From: Clostridiales bacterium
GTDB lineage: Bacteria; Bacillota_A; Clostridia; Christensenellales; Aristaeellaceae
NCBI GenBank assembly: GCA_024684665.1
Contig: JAIKWN010000056.1
Location: forward strand, 1 to 20,595
DNA length: 20,595 bases
Reading direction: 5' to 3'
Shown here: positions 1-7,391 of the stretch, piece after piece
How positions within the stretch are numbered: position 1 is the first letter of the stretch
Layout of the letters: every line of letters begins with the position of its first letter
Translations under genes and position numbers: made by a program
Notes under the pieces: model-generated
Databases searched by the model: none
Told to the model about the DNA's origin: nothing
The model's input: the letters and a program-made list of their open reading frames with translations, nothing else

Positions 1-5
1 CATCG

Positions 6-11
6 TATAAT
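6..11 (+). promoter_or_regulatory. Candidate -10 box upstream of the G3E GTPase operon
   Basis: A perfect TATAAT lies about 60 bases before the first start codon. The matching -35 element would fall outside the window, so it cannot be judged. The expected transcription start is near base 18. A small hairpin (GCGGG at 27-31 with CCCGC at 38-42) would then sit in the 5' leader ahead of the AAGGAG ribosome binding site. If real, this makes the first GTPase gene the head of the long + strand operon. Confidence 0.4.
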
Positions 12-70
12 AAAGTGTCGAGTCATGCGGGAAGATCCCCGCAAACGGATCCTAAGGAGATGACATCAAG

Positions 71-1270
71 ATGACGAAGATCGACATTTTTTCCGGTTTT
101 TTGGGTGCCGGAAAGACAACGCTCATTAAAAAGCTGCTGAAGGAAGCCCTATCGGGCGAGCAGGTCGTGCTGATCGAGAACGAGTTTGGTGAGATCGGTA
201 TCGACGGCGGTTTCATGAAAGAAGCCGGCATCCAGGTTACCGAGATGAATTCTGGCTGTATCTGCTGCAGCCTGGTGGGCGATTTCGGCGAAGCGCTGCG
301 TAAGGTGATTGCGCAATACCATCCGGACCGAATTCTTATCGAGCCCTCTGGCGTGGGCAAGCTGTCCGACGTCATCCGTGCCGTGGAAGGTGTGGAAAAG
401 GATATCCCGGAAGCGGAAATGGGCAGTTTTGTGACCGTAGCCGACGCGACAAAGTGCCGCATGTATATCAAGAACTTCGGAGAATTCTTCCTTAATCAGA
501 TCGAGTACGCTGGGACCATCCTTCTCTCCCGCACGCAGAACCTCAGCAGGGAGAAGCTTGAGGCCGTAGTTGCGCTTCTCAGGGAGCACAACAAGACCGC
601 GCGCATCATTACGACACCCTGGAGCGAACTGACCGGCGAAGCCATCCTGGCGGCGATGACGGAGGATCATACCTTGGCGGAGCAGATGCTCTCCGCCGTC
701 ATGGCGCAGCCCCATGAGGATGACGACGATGACGATGATGAGGACGAGCACGAACATCATCACCACCATCACGACGATGATGACGATGAGGACGGGCATG
801 AGCATCATCACCACCATCACGACGATGATGACGATGAAGACGGGCATGAGCATCATCATCATGACGATGATGGCGACGATGAAGACGATGACGATCATCA
901 TCACGATCAAAGCGCGGATGAGGATCATGATCACGTCCATCATGGGCACGATCATCACCATCACCATCACCATCACCACCATGGCCACGATGCGGACGAG
1001 ATATTCGATTCCTGGGGTGTGGAGACCGTGCGGGCCTTTACGGAGGAGAGAATCGCGTCCATGCTGTCGCAGCTGGATGATGAGAAGTACGGCGTCATCC
1101 TGCGGGCCAAGGGCATCGTTCCGGCGGAGGATGGCGGCTGGATCCACTTCGACTATACTCCGGGCGAACAGGACGTGCGGAGGGGCCCGGCGGATTACAC
1201 CGGCCGCTTCTGCGTGATCGGTTCGGATCTCCATACGGACGAGCTTGCGGAGCTCTTCGGCGTTCGCTGA
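71..1270 (+). CDS. G3E family (CobW/YjiA-type) GTPase with His/Asp-rich metal-binding segment
   Basis: This is a 399-residue cytoplasmic P-loop GTPase of the G3E family, whose members deliver or insert metal ions (zinc, cobalt or nickel) into target proteins. Visible motifs are a Walker A (GFLGAGKTT, about residues 9-17), the metal-binding signature GCICC (62-66; Cys63, Cys65, Cys66), and the family LIEPSG motif after it. A CobW C-terminal domain fills about residues 310-399. Residues 215-309 form an extreme low-complexity insert with about 39 His and many Asp/Glu, which is typical of metal storage or sensing and lengthens the protein beyond the usual 320-350 residues. The guanine-specificity loop is degenerate (SRTQ). 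The ATG at 71 follows AAGGAG at about 54-59. The next gene begins 12 bases downstream. The metal cannot be deduced from sequence; the His-rich segment suits zinc or nickel. Confidence 0.92.
   Translation: MTKIDIFSGFLGAGKTTLIKKLLKEALSGEQVVLIENEFGEIGIDGGFMKEAGIQVTEMNSGCICCSLVGDFGEALRKVIAQYHPDRILIEPSGVGKLSDVIRAVEGVEKDIPEAEMGSFVTVADATKCRMYIKNFGEFFLNQIEYAGTILLSRTQNLSREKLEAVVALLREHNKTARIITTPWSELTGEAILAAMTEDHTLAEQMLSAVMAQPHEDDDDDDDEDEHEHHHHHHDDDDDEDGHEHHHHHHDDDDDEDGHEHHHHDDDGDDEDDDDHHHDQSADEDHDHVHHGHDHHHHHHHHHHGHDADEIFDSWGVETVRAFTEERIASMLSQLDDEKYGVILRAKGIVPAEDGGWIHFDYTPGEQDVRRGPADYTGRFCVIGSDLHTDELAELFGVR
755..866 (+). repeat. 48-bp in-frame tandem repeat inside the His/Asp-rich segment
   Basis: Two near-identical 48-bp units (755-802 and 803-850) are followed by a partial third. 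Each encodes a 16-residue module consisting of six His, an Asp/Glu run, then Gly-His-Glu. The repeat keeps the reading frame, so unit gain or loss would change only the number of metal ligands. Below it lies simpler CAT/CAC and GAT/GAC triplet repetition running from about 717 to 995. Confidence 0.85.
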
Positions 1271-1282
1271 TCGGAGGAAGTC

Positions 1283-2230
1283 ATGGCCATTCCCGTATAT
1301 CTGTTTGCCGGCTTCCTTGAAAGCGGCAAAACCAGTTTCATCGCTTCCGTCCTGCAGGATCCCGGCTTTACGCAGGAAGAGCGTTCCCTCCTCGTGCAGT
1401 GCGAGGAGGGGATCGAAGAGTTCGAGCCCGCCATGCTCAAAAAGATGCATACGGTCGTCGAGGGCATTGAGGACGAGGACGACTTTTCCCCGGAGACACT
1501 GCGGGCTCTTGTGCGGAAGCATCACCCGGACCGAGTTCTCATCGAGATGAACGGCATGTGGGATCTGGACGCGGCCCTTTCCCGCATCCCGGGCGTTCTG
1601 CAGGTTTATCAGATCATCACGACCGTGAACGCCGCGACTTTTGAGCTGTATGCCGCCAACATGGGGCAGCGGATGCTCCAGCATATCTCGGATGCAGACA
1701 TGGTGGTTTTCAACCGTGCGACGGAGGAGACCCGGAAGCTCATCCGCGACCGCAACGTCCGTTCCATGAACCCGCAGGCTTCCATGTATTTTGAAAACGA
1801 CGACGGAACTTCGGAGGATTATGGCGCGGGACTGCCGCCTCCCTACGACATGGAAGCCCCGGTTATCGATATCGAGGATTCCTGGTTCGGCATCTTTTAT
1901 CTGGACGCTTCCGAGAACCCTGAGAAGTATGACGGAAAGACCGTGCGCTTTAAGGGTGAGACATACCGGGGGCGCAATATCGGGAAGGACGAGTTCGTGC
2001 CCGGACGCATGGCGATGGTCTGCTGCGCTGAAGACGTGCGCTTTGTTGGCTTTATCGCAAAGACCCTTCCGGGCGTGACCATGCCCCGCGATAAGACATG
2101 GAACCTGGTAACAGCGAAGATCCGCGCGGAAGAGCGGCCGCAGTACCGCGGCGTCGGTCCCGTTCTGTATGTGACGGAGCTTGCCCCGGCTATACCGCCG
2201 GAGGAAGAGGTCGTAACTTTTAATCGCTGA
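1283..2230 (+). CDS. G3E-type GTPase fused to a DUF1980/TIGR03943-like C-terminal domain
   Basis: The 315-residue product starts at the ATG at 1283, after GGAGG at 1273-1277 and 12 bases past the preceding stop. The N-terminal part (about 1-185) is a CobW-like P-loop domain with Walker A GFLESGKT (residues 10-17) and a LIEMNGMW stretch in the position of the family LIEPSG motif. It lacks the CxCC metal signature, and the guanine-recognition motif is reduced to FNR. From about residue 197 the protein changes character. A folded segment with KYDGKTVRFKG, an FVPGRMAMVCC motif (Cys247-Cys248) and a glycine-rich end resembles the C-terminal domain of the DUF1980/TIGR03943 (YcgQ) family. That family is often encoded beside a permease and a CobW GTPase. 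Function is unknown; a role in metal handling with the upstream GTPase is inferred from context. Confidence 0.75.
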   Translation: MAIPVYLFAGFLESGKTSFIASVLQDPGFTQEERSLLVQCEEGIEEFEPAMLKKMHTVVEGIEDEDDFSPETLRALVRKHHPDRVLIEMNGMWDLDAALSRIPGVLQVYQIITTVNAATFELYAANMGQRMLQHISDADMVVFNRATEETRKLIRDRNVRSMNPQASMYFENDDGTSEDYGAGLPPPYDMEAPVIDIEDSWFGIFYLDASENPEKYDGKTVRFKGETYRGRNIGKDEFVPGRMAMVCCAEDVRFVGFIAKTLPGVTMPRDKTWNLVTAKIRAEERPQYRGVGPVLYVTELAPAIPPEEEVVTFNR

Positions 2231-2257
2231 TCCTGTTCTTCCTTCAGGGGGAGACTT

Positions 2258-3145
2258 TTGAAACACGCCCGGCGGGGAAAGAGGAAAGCATTGGATAAAA
2301 ACACCGAAGGAATCCGCGTCGTCTGCGACGGGGTATCCTACCGTTATCCGGAGGCGGATCAAAACGCCGTCGATTCGGTGAGCTTCACCGTGAAACCTGG
2401 GGAATTCCTGGCGGTACTGGGGCATAACGGCAGCGGCAAATCCACCCTGGCGAAGCTGATGAACGCGCTGTACGTCCCCACGGAGGGAACGGTTCTGGTC
2501 TGCGGGATGGATACGAGGGAAGACGACCTGGTTTTTACGATTCGCAGTCACGCGGGTATGGTCTTCCAGAACCCGGACAACCAGATCGTGGCCACCGTAG
2601 TGGAGGAAGACGTCGCTTTTGGGCTCGAAAACAACGGCGTGCCGCCGGAAGAGATCCGCAGGCGCGTCGATGCGGCGCTTCTTTCCGTTGGCATCGCAGA
2701 CAAGGCGAAAAAAGCGCCCCACATGCTCTCCGGAGGGCAGAAGCAGCGGGTGGCTATCGCCGGTGTCCTGGCGATGAAGCCGGACGTGATCATCCTGGAC
2801 GAGTCCACCGCCATGCTGGATCCCGCCGGCAGACGGGAGGTGCTTGAAACCGTCCGCCGGCTCAACCGGGAAGAGAGCATCAGCATCGTCCTTATCACCC
2901 ACTACATGAACGAGGCGGCGGAGGCTGACCGGCTGATCGTCATGGATCACGGGAAGGTCGCAATGGAAGGAACTCCGCGGGAGATTTTTTCAAGAGTAGA
3001 AGAAGTTCGCGCACTGGGGCTTGACGTGCCGCCCATTACGGCCCTGGCGGGAGAACTGCGGAAAGCGGGCCTGGCCGTGCGGACGGATGTGCTCACGGTT
3101 GAGGAAATGGTGGAGGAGCTATGTCGATTGCAGTCGAACATGTGA
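2258..3145 (+). CDS. ecfA1: Energy-coupling factor transporter ATPase EcfA1
   Basis: This is an ABC ATPase of the group II ECF importers, working as a heterodimer with EcfA2 on the inner face of the membrane to power vitamin uptake through EcfT and exchangeable S components. Counting from the TTG at 2258, Walker A is GHNGSGKST (residues 55-63). FQNPDNQ (Q-loop), the LSGGQKQR signature, a Walker B ending LDEST and the THYMNEA H-loop region follow, all intact and typical of EcfA1. The length of 295 residues is slightly long. A second in-frame TTG at 2291, preceded by GAGGAAAG, would give 284 residues and is an equally plausible start. The gene overlaps ecfA2 by 25 bases, which implies translational coupling. 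Confidence 0.93.
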   Translation: MKHARRGKRKALDKNTEGIRVVCDGVSYRYPEADQNAVDSVSFTVKPGEFLAVLGHNGSGKSTLAKLMNALYVPTEGTVLVCGMDTREDDLVFTIRSHAGMVFQNPDNQIVATVVEEDVAFGLENNGVPPEEIRRRVDAALLSVGIADKAKKAPHMLSGGQKQRVAIAGVLAMKPDVIILDESTAMLDPAGRREVLETVRRLNREESISIVLITHYMNEAAEADRLIVMDHGKVAMEGTPREIFSRVEEVRALGLDVPPITALAGELRKAGLAVRTDVLTVEEMVEELCRLQSNM

Positions 3146-3990
3146 GCTATACCTACATGGCCGGCGGCCCGTATGAAACGCGGGCTCTTTCGGGTATTTC
3201 CCTCACCATTGAGGACGGGGAATTTGTGGCGCTCATCGGGCACACGGGGAGCGGAAAATCCACCCTGGTACAGCACTTTAATGGGTTGCTTGCGCCCACG
3301 GAGGGCCGCGTTCTTGTGGACGGGATGGATTTAAACGAAAAAGGCGCCGATCGCAGAGCCGTCCGGCTCCGGGTGGGACTGGTCTTTCAATACGCGGAGA
3401 ACCAGCTTTTTGAGGAAACAGTGGCCAAAGATATCGGTTTCGGTCCCAAAAACCTGGGCCTTTCCCCGGCGGAGACGGAACTCCGGGTGCGCAGAGCCAT
3501 GAACCTCGTATCCCTGCCGTATGAAATCTTTGCGGAACGCTCTGTGTTCGAGCTTTCCGGCGGACAGACGAGGCGGGCGGCCGTCGCCGGCATCTTGGCT
3601 ATGGAGCCGGAGGTGCTGGTGCTAGACGAGCCGTGCGCCGGGCTGGATCCGAAGGGACGGCAGGATATCCTTTCCCTTATCAGCAAGTTACACGACGAGC
3701 TGCATAAGACCATTATCATGGTCAGCCATTCGATGGACGACGTCGCGAACCTTGCTGAGCGAGTCATCGTCATGGATCACGGAACCATCGCCATGGATGG
3801 AACCCCCAGGGATGTCTTCTCCCGGGCGACCGAGCTCAAGGCCATGGGACTTGACGTACCGGCGGTTTCCCGGCTGGCGGAAGCACTGCGGGAGAGGGGC
3901 TTTCAGATCCCGGAGGGAGCGTATCTCCCGGCGGAACTGAAGAGCGCGATTCTTTTCGCCTTCGGAAAGGAGGCTAGACATGCTGGGTGA
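3121..3990 (+). CDS. ecfA2: Energy-coupling factor transporter ATPase EcfA2
   Basis: This is the second ABC ATPase of the ECF module, 289 residues. It has Walker [10 protein letters not shown] (residues 40-48), a Q-loop in [13 protein letters not shown] (the Asn-Gln-Leu-Phe form usual for EcfA2), signature LSGGQTRR, Walker B VLVLDEP and switch histidine in VSHSMDD. All catalytic residues needed for ATP hydrolysis are present. The ATG at 3121 lies inside the end of ecfA1, and the preceding GGTGGAGGAG supplies the ribosome binding site. Its 3' end overlaps ecfT by 11 bases. The sequence divergence from EcfA1 fits a heterodimeric ECF ATPase pair rather than a recent duplication. Confidence 0.94.
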   Translation: MSIAVEHVSYTYMAGGPYETRALSGISLTIEDGEFVALIGHTGSGKSTLVQHFNGLLAPTEGRVLVDGMDLNEKGADRRAVRLRVGLVFQYAENQLFEETVAKDIGFGPKNLGLSPAETELRVRRAMNLVSLPYEIFAERSVFELSGGQTRRAAVAGILAMEPEVLVLDEPCAGLDPKGRQDILSLISKLHDELHKTIIMVSHSMDDVANLAERVIVMDHGTIAMDGTPRDVFSRATELKAMGLDVPAVSRLAEALRERGFQIPEGAYLPAELKSAILFAFGKEARHAG

Positions 3991-4786
3991 CATCACGCTG
4001 GGTCAGTATTACCCGGGCGACTCCCCGGTGCACCGCATGGATCCCCGGGCGAAGCTGATCCTCGCCATCGTATACATCGTGGGCGTGTTCTTTATCGGTA
4101 ATCTCCCTGGGTATCTGTTGGCGCTGGCTTTCCTGTATCTTGTTGTTCGCCTGTCGGGCCTGCCCTTCAGCTATCTTCTGCGGGGGCTCAGGCCGCTGCG
4201 CTTCATTCTCATCTTTACGTTTCTGCTGAACCTGCTCTTCGCCTCCGGGGAAACGGTGCTGTTTGCCGCCGGCCCCCTGACGATTACGAAAGAGGCGCTT
4301 ACAAGCGCAGCGTATTTCTGTCTGCGCCTTGTTTTCCTTGTGATGGGCACCTCGGTTCTGACCCTGACCACGAGCCCGGTGCAGCTGACGGACGCTCTTG
4401 AGCACCTGCTGCATCCTTTGGCCCGCTTCGGCTTTCCTGCCCACGAACTGGCTATGATGATGACCATCGCGCTCCGCTTTATCCCGACACTTCTGGAAGA
4501 AGCGGACAAGATCAAAAAGGCGCAGATGGCGAGGGGGGCCGATTTCGAGTCCGGCAACCTGCTTGCCCGTGCGAAAGCGCTGATCCCGCTTCTCGTACCG
4601 CTGTTCGTTTCCGCATTCCGAAGGGCAAACGACCTTGCGATGGCCATGGAAGCGAGGTGCTATCGCGGCGGGGAGAACCGCACGCGCCTGCGCGCCCTGC
4701 ACTTTACTAAGCTGGACGCGTACGGCTGCCTGGCGATGGCAGTATTCCTGGTTCTGGTTTTTGCCGGGAGGCGCATTCTTGGCTGA
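3980..4786 (+). CDS. ecfT: Energy-coupling factor transporter transmembrane protein EcfT
   Basis: This 268-residue membrane scaffold joins the two ATPases to the substrate-binding S component. The N-terminal half and the extreme C-terminus are hydrophobic membrane helices. The long cytoplasmic coupling helices between about residues 160 and 235 carry the two family motifs that dock onto EcfA1/EcfA2: MARG (residues 183-186) and MEARC (223-227). The start ATG at 3980 is preceded by GGAAAGGAGG overlapping the end of ecfA2. No S-component gene is adjacent. folT, about 10 kb downstream, is the only S component in the window, as expected for a group II module shared by several S components. Confidence 0.94.
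   Translation: MLGDITLGQYYPGDSPVHRMDPRAKLILAIVYIVGVFFIGNLPGYLLALAFLYLVVRLSGLPFSYLLRGLRPLRFILIFTFLLNLLFASGETVLFAAGPLTITKEALTSAAYFCLRLVFLVMGTSVLTLTTSPVQLTDALEHLLHPLARFGFPAHELAMMMTIALRFIPTLLEEADKIKKAQMARGADFESGNLLARAKALIPLLVPLFVSAFRRANDLAMAMEARCYRGGENRTRLRALHFTKLDAYGCLAMAVFLVLVFAGRRILG
4766..4771 (+). promoter_or_regulatory. Ribosome binding site supporting the TTG start of truA
   Basis: GGGAGG lies inside the last codons of ecfT, seven bases ahead of the TTG at 4779. No comparable site precedes the ATG starts further upstream in this frame, which lie deep inside ecfT. Confidence 0.65.
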
Positions 4787-5615
4787 TTGTTTTCTCGTGA
4801 GCCGGCACCGCCCGTCCCCGCAGGATATCCCGGCGGAAGGAAAGCGGCGTTTCCGGCTGACCATCGAGTTTGACGGAACGGACTATGCCGGATGGCAGCG
4901 GCAGGAAAACGCTTTGACCGTGCAGCAGGTGCTGGAGGAAACACTGTTCCGCCTGACGGGGGAAAACTGCAGGATCACGGGAAGCAGCCGGACAGATGCG
5001 GGCGTTCATGCCTTGGGCCTCGTTTGCCACTTTGACAGCGCGACCCGCATCCCTGCGGAAAAGGTGGCTTTTGCGCTGAACGCGCTCTTGCCGCCGGACG
5101 TCCGCGTCCGGGAGAGCGGATATGCCCCACACGGTTTTCACGCACGCTATTCCGCTTGCGGGAAGGTATACCGTTACTCCATCGCAAACGGGCGGCACGC
5201 GCCCGCCGTCGGCAGGCAGTACTGCTGGCATGTTCCTGTCCCCCTGGACGAGGGGCGCATGCGGGAGGCGGCGGCGCTCGTAATTGGGACACATGATTTT
5301 TCGGCTTTTGCCGCGAGCGGAAGCGTTTTAAGGGATACCCGGAGGACGATCTTCTGTTGCGAAGTCCGCCGGAGAGAAACCGATCTGTTCCTCACAGTGC
5401 TTGGTGACGGTTTTCTGTACAATATGGTGCGGATTCTGGCCGGAACGCTGGCCGAGATCGGCATGAACAAGAGGGAGCCTTCCGCGATCACGGAGGCTTT
5501 CCGCACAGGGAACCGTCTAGCTTTGGGCGTTACCGCCCCGGCCAGGGGATTGACGCTGCTTTCAGCCCTGTATGAGGGGGACGAGAAAAAGGCGCTTGCG
5601 TTTTTTACAGACTGA
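4779..5615 (+). CDS. truA: tRNA pseudouridine(38-40) synthase TruA
   Basis: The product isomerises uridines 38-40 in the anticodon stem of many tRNAs to pseudouridine. The catalytic aspartate is Asp73 in the SSRTDAGVHALG motif. FDGTDYAGWQRQ near the N-terminus and GDGFLYNMVRILAGTL near the C-terminus are also diagnostic. The frame is open further upstream, but the family begins close to the RFRLTIEFDGT strand. I chose the TTG at 4779 because GGGAGG at 4766-4771 sits seven bases before it and it overlaps the ecfT stop by eight bases. This gives 278 residues, slightly longer than usual (245-260). GTG at 4797 is the alternative. The ecfA1-ecfA2-ecfT-truA order is a conserved Bacillota arrangement. 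Confidence 0.94.
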   Translation: MADCFLVSRHRPSPQDIPAEGKRRFRLTIEFDGTDYAGWQRQENALTVQQVLEETLFRLTGENCRITGSSRTDAGVHALGLVCHFDSATRIPAEKVAFALNALLPPDVRVRESGYAPHGFHARYSACGKVYRYSIANGRHAPAVGRQYCWHVPVPLDEGRMREAAALVIGTHDFSAFAASGSVLRDTRRTIFCCEVRRRETDLFLTVLGDGFLYNMVRILAGTLAEIGMNKREPSAITEAFRTGNRLALGVTAPARGLTLLSALYEGDEKKALAFFTD

Positions 5616-5633
5616 AGGGAAGGGAGGGATACG

Positions 5634-6656
5634 ATGCCCCTGTTTGGCGTGGAAGAGCTGGGACTGGATCTCGGTTCTTCCGGGATGCGCATCGTCCTGC
5701 GGGACAAGGGCGTCGTCCTGAACGAACCGGCGTACATTGCTTATGAGCGCCTCTCTCGCACGCCCATCGCCTTCGGAGAAGAAGCCCGGCGCATGTACGG
5801 CCGCGCCCCCCGGGCCATCATTGTGGAACGCCCATTCCGGCAGGGATGGATGCATAGCTTCGACCTGCTCTCCGCTATGCTACGGAGTATGCTCCACAGG
5901 GTAGCAAAGGGACGCCCACGCGTCATGCTGGCGATGCCCGGAGGTCTGACACCGACGGACCGGCAGACCCTGGTGGACGTGATCATCGACGCGGGCGCAA
6001 GGGAAGTCTCACTGGTGGACGAAGCGGCCGCCGCAGCAATTGGCACCGGGCTGGACATTGCGCAGCAGTACGGCCGCATGCTTGTGGACATTGGCGGTGC
6101 CCGCACCAACGTGGCCGTTTACGCCCAGGGACGTCAGGTGCTCTGGGACATCCTGGAGAACGCCGGCGACCGCTTTGACGACGCGATAGTGGATTACATG
6201 CGCAGGCGGCATAACCTACTCATCGGCGAGCGTACAGCCGAGCAGCTGAAGACCGACATTGGCGGCGCACGCATAGGCATCCAGCTCTCCGCGGATGCCT
6301 ATGGCCGCAGCCTTGTGACCGGCCTGCCCCGGGCAATCACCATCAGTTCCGACGAACTGAACGACGCCCTTTCGGACGCACTGCGGGATCTGATGCTTGC
6401 CCTGCACCGCACGCTGGAGCGCACTCCGCCGGAACTCGCCAACGATATTTTCGAAACGGGCATTGCCCTGACAGGAGGCGGCGCGCTGCTCTCCGGGCTG
6501 GATAAGATGATCACTGAGCAGCTCGGAATTCGGGCGATCGCAGCGGATGAGCCGGAACTGGCCACAGCCCACGGTCTCATGACGCTGCTTTCCGACCGGA
6601 AGCCCTATGAAAACGTGGATCTCTATCACGACCGGAAGTGGAACCGGATCGACTGA
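5634..6656 (+). CDS. Divergent MreB/Mbl-like actin-family protein
   Basis: At 340 residues this has the length and domain order of MreB, the bacterial actin that positions cell-wall synthesis beneath the membrane. Recognisable elements are the first phosphate loop (GLDLGSSGM, residues 10-18), an adenine-side TGGGALLSGLD motif (280-290), and NLLIGERTAEQLKTDIG, a strongly MreB-like block. It differs from canonical MreB at key positions. Phosphate loop 2 reads DIGGARTNVAV (152-162) instead of the usual DIGGGTT form. The catalytic-region EEP becomes DEA (residues 129-131), and the usual ThrAlaAsnThr after the first loop is missing. It therefore looks like a specialised or weakly ATP-hydrolysing paralogue rather than the main MreB. 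No mreC or mreD follows. The ATG at 5634 has GGGAGGG at about 5622-5628. Confidence 0.85.
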   Translation: MPLFGVEELGLDLGSSGMRIVLRDKGVVLNEPAYIAYERLSRTPIAFGEEARRMYGRAPRAIIVERPFRQGWMHSFDLLSAMLRSMLHRVAKGRPRVMLAMPGGLTPTDRQTLVDVIIDAGAREVSLVDEAAAAAIGTGLDIAQQYGRMLVDIGGARTNVAVYAQGRQVLWDILENAGDRFDDAIVDYMRRRHNLLIGERTAEQLKTDIGGARIGIQLSADAYGRSLVTGLPRAITISSDELNDALSDALRDLMLALHRTLERTPPELANDIFETGIALTGGGALLSGLDKMITEQLGIRAIAADEPELATAHGLMTLLSDRKPYENVDLYHDRKWNRID

Positions 6657-6665
6657 GGAGGCGCC

Positions 6666-7346
6666 ATGGCCCGATATGATCTCCTGCTCGCGGACGCGGA
6701 TGAAACGCTGCTGGACTTTTCGAAGGCTGAGGAGAACGCCCTGCTGGGTACGGCGGAGGTCTGCGGCTTTTCCTGCGGCAAACGCGAGATCTCCGTGTAT
6801 TCGGCAGCCAACCTCGCCTGCTGGAAACAGTTTGAACGGGGAGAACTGACCCTGCCGGAGTTGCGCGTCCGGCGTTTCCGGGACTTTTTTGAACGGTGCG
6901 GAATTATGGGAGATCCTGTCCGGGTTTCACATGTCTATACGGAGGCGCTGGGCCAGCAGGGCTGCGCGTTGGCGGGGGCGGCGGAAGCCCTGACTCGCTG
7001 GGAGAAGCGGGTGCGGGTCCTCGTAGTGACGAACGGCATTTCAGCGGTGCAGCGGGGGCGGTTTGCCCGCAGTCCTTTTCCGCATCTTGCACGGGAAATG
7101 GTGATCAGCGAAGAAATCGGCATCCAGAAACCGAATCCCGGGATTGTTTTTGAAGGGATGCGCCGGGCGGGAATCTGCGACCGAAGCCGCGTCCTGTTCC
7201 TAGGGGATTCACTTTCGAGTGACATGCAAGTGGCGGTAAACGCGGGAGTCGACGGCTGCTGGTACAATCCAAAAGGAATTAGAAATACGGGCGTTCCTGT
7301 ACGCTATGAAGTTCGGGACCTGGACGAAGTGGATGATCTGCTATAA
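6666..7346 (+). CDS. HAD-superfamily hydrolase, YjjG-type (pyrimidine 5'-nucleotidase family)
   Basis: This is a 226-residue cytosolic phosphatase of HAD subfamily I. All four HAD motifs are present: DADET (nucleophile Asp10, acid/base Asp12), TNG (122-124), Lys155 in QKPNPGI, and GDSLSSD (Asp181, Asp186). The cap region between motifs I and II is helical, and together with the N-terminus (YDLLLADADETLLDF) it resembles the YjjG/YfnB family. Characterised members of that family hydrolyse dUMP, dTMP and other nucleoside monophosphates and act in pool cleaning. The substrate cannot be confirmed from sequence. The ATG at 6666 follows GAGGAGG, which overlaps the MreB-like stop codon, so the two genes are probably translated together. 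Confidence 0.88.
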   Translation: MARYDLLLADADETLLDFSKAEENALLGTAEVCGFSCGKREISVYSAANLACWKQFERGELTLPELRVRRFRDFFERCGIMGDPVRVSHVYTEALGQQGCALAGAAEALTRWEKRVRVLVVTNGISAVQRGRFARSPFPHLAREMVISEEIGIQKPNPGIVFEGMRRAGICDRSRVLFLGDSLSSDMQVAVNAGVDGCWYNPKGIRNTGVPVRYEVRDLDEVDDLL

Positions 7347-7391
7347 TTGCTTTTACTCAAGAAACATTCGGATGAGGTATAGAGGGATAAA

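Noticed and set aside
714..1217. Alternative + strand frame with Met/Thr/Ile repeats.
   Set aside because: It is a frame-shifted reading of the GAT/CAT triplet repeats in the first GTPase gene.
149..2950. A 933-codon open frame on the - strand spanning four genes.
   Set aside because: It is antisense to four well-supported genes, has no ribosome binding site, and its Val/Met/Ile-rich stretch is simply the complement of His/Asp codons. Long antisense frames are common in GC-rich coding DNA.
4635..4778. N-terminal extension of truA back to an ATG at 4635.
   Set aside because: It would overlap ecfT by 150 bases, adds Trp/Arg-rich sequence not found in TruA, and has no ribosome binding site.
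3974..4864. A 296-codon frame on the - strand opposite ecfT.
   Set aside because: The composition is Arg/Gln/Lys-rich with no recognisable domain, and it is exactly antisense to the membrane helices of ecfT.
7342..7347. TATAAT as a promoter for the lipoprotein gene.
   Set aside because: No -35-like hexamer lies 16-18 bases upstream, and the sequence is the last codons and stop of the phosphatase gene. Kept only as a weak possibility.
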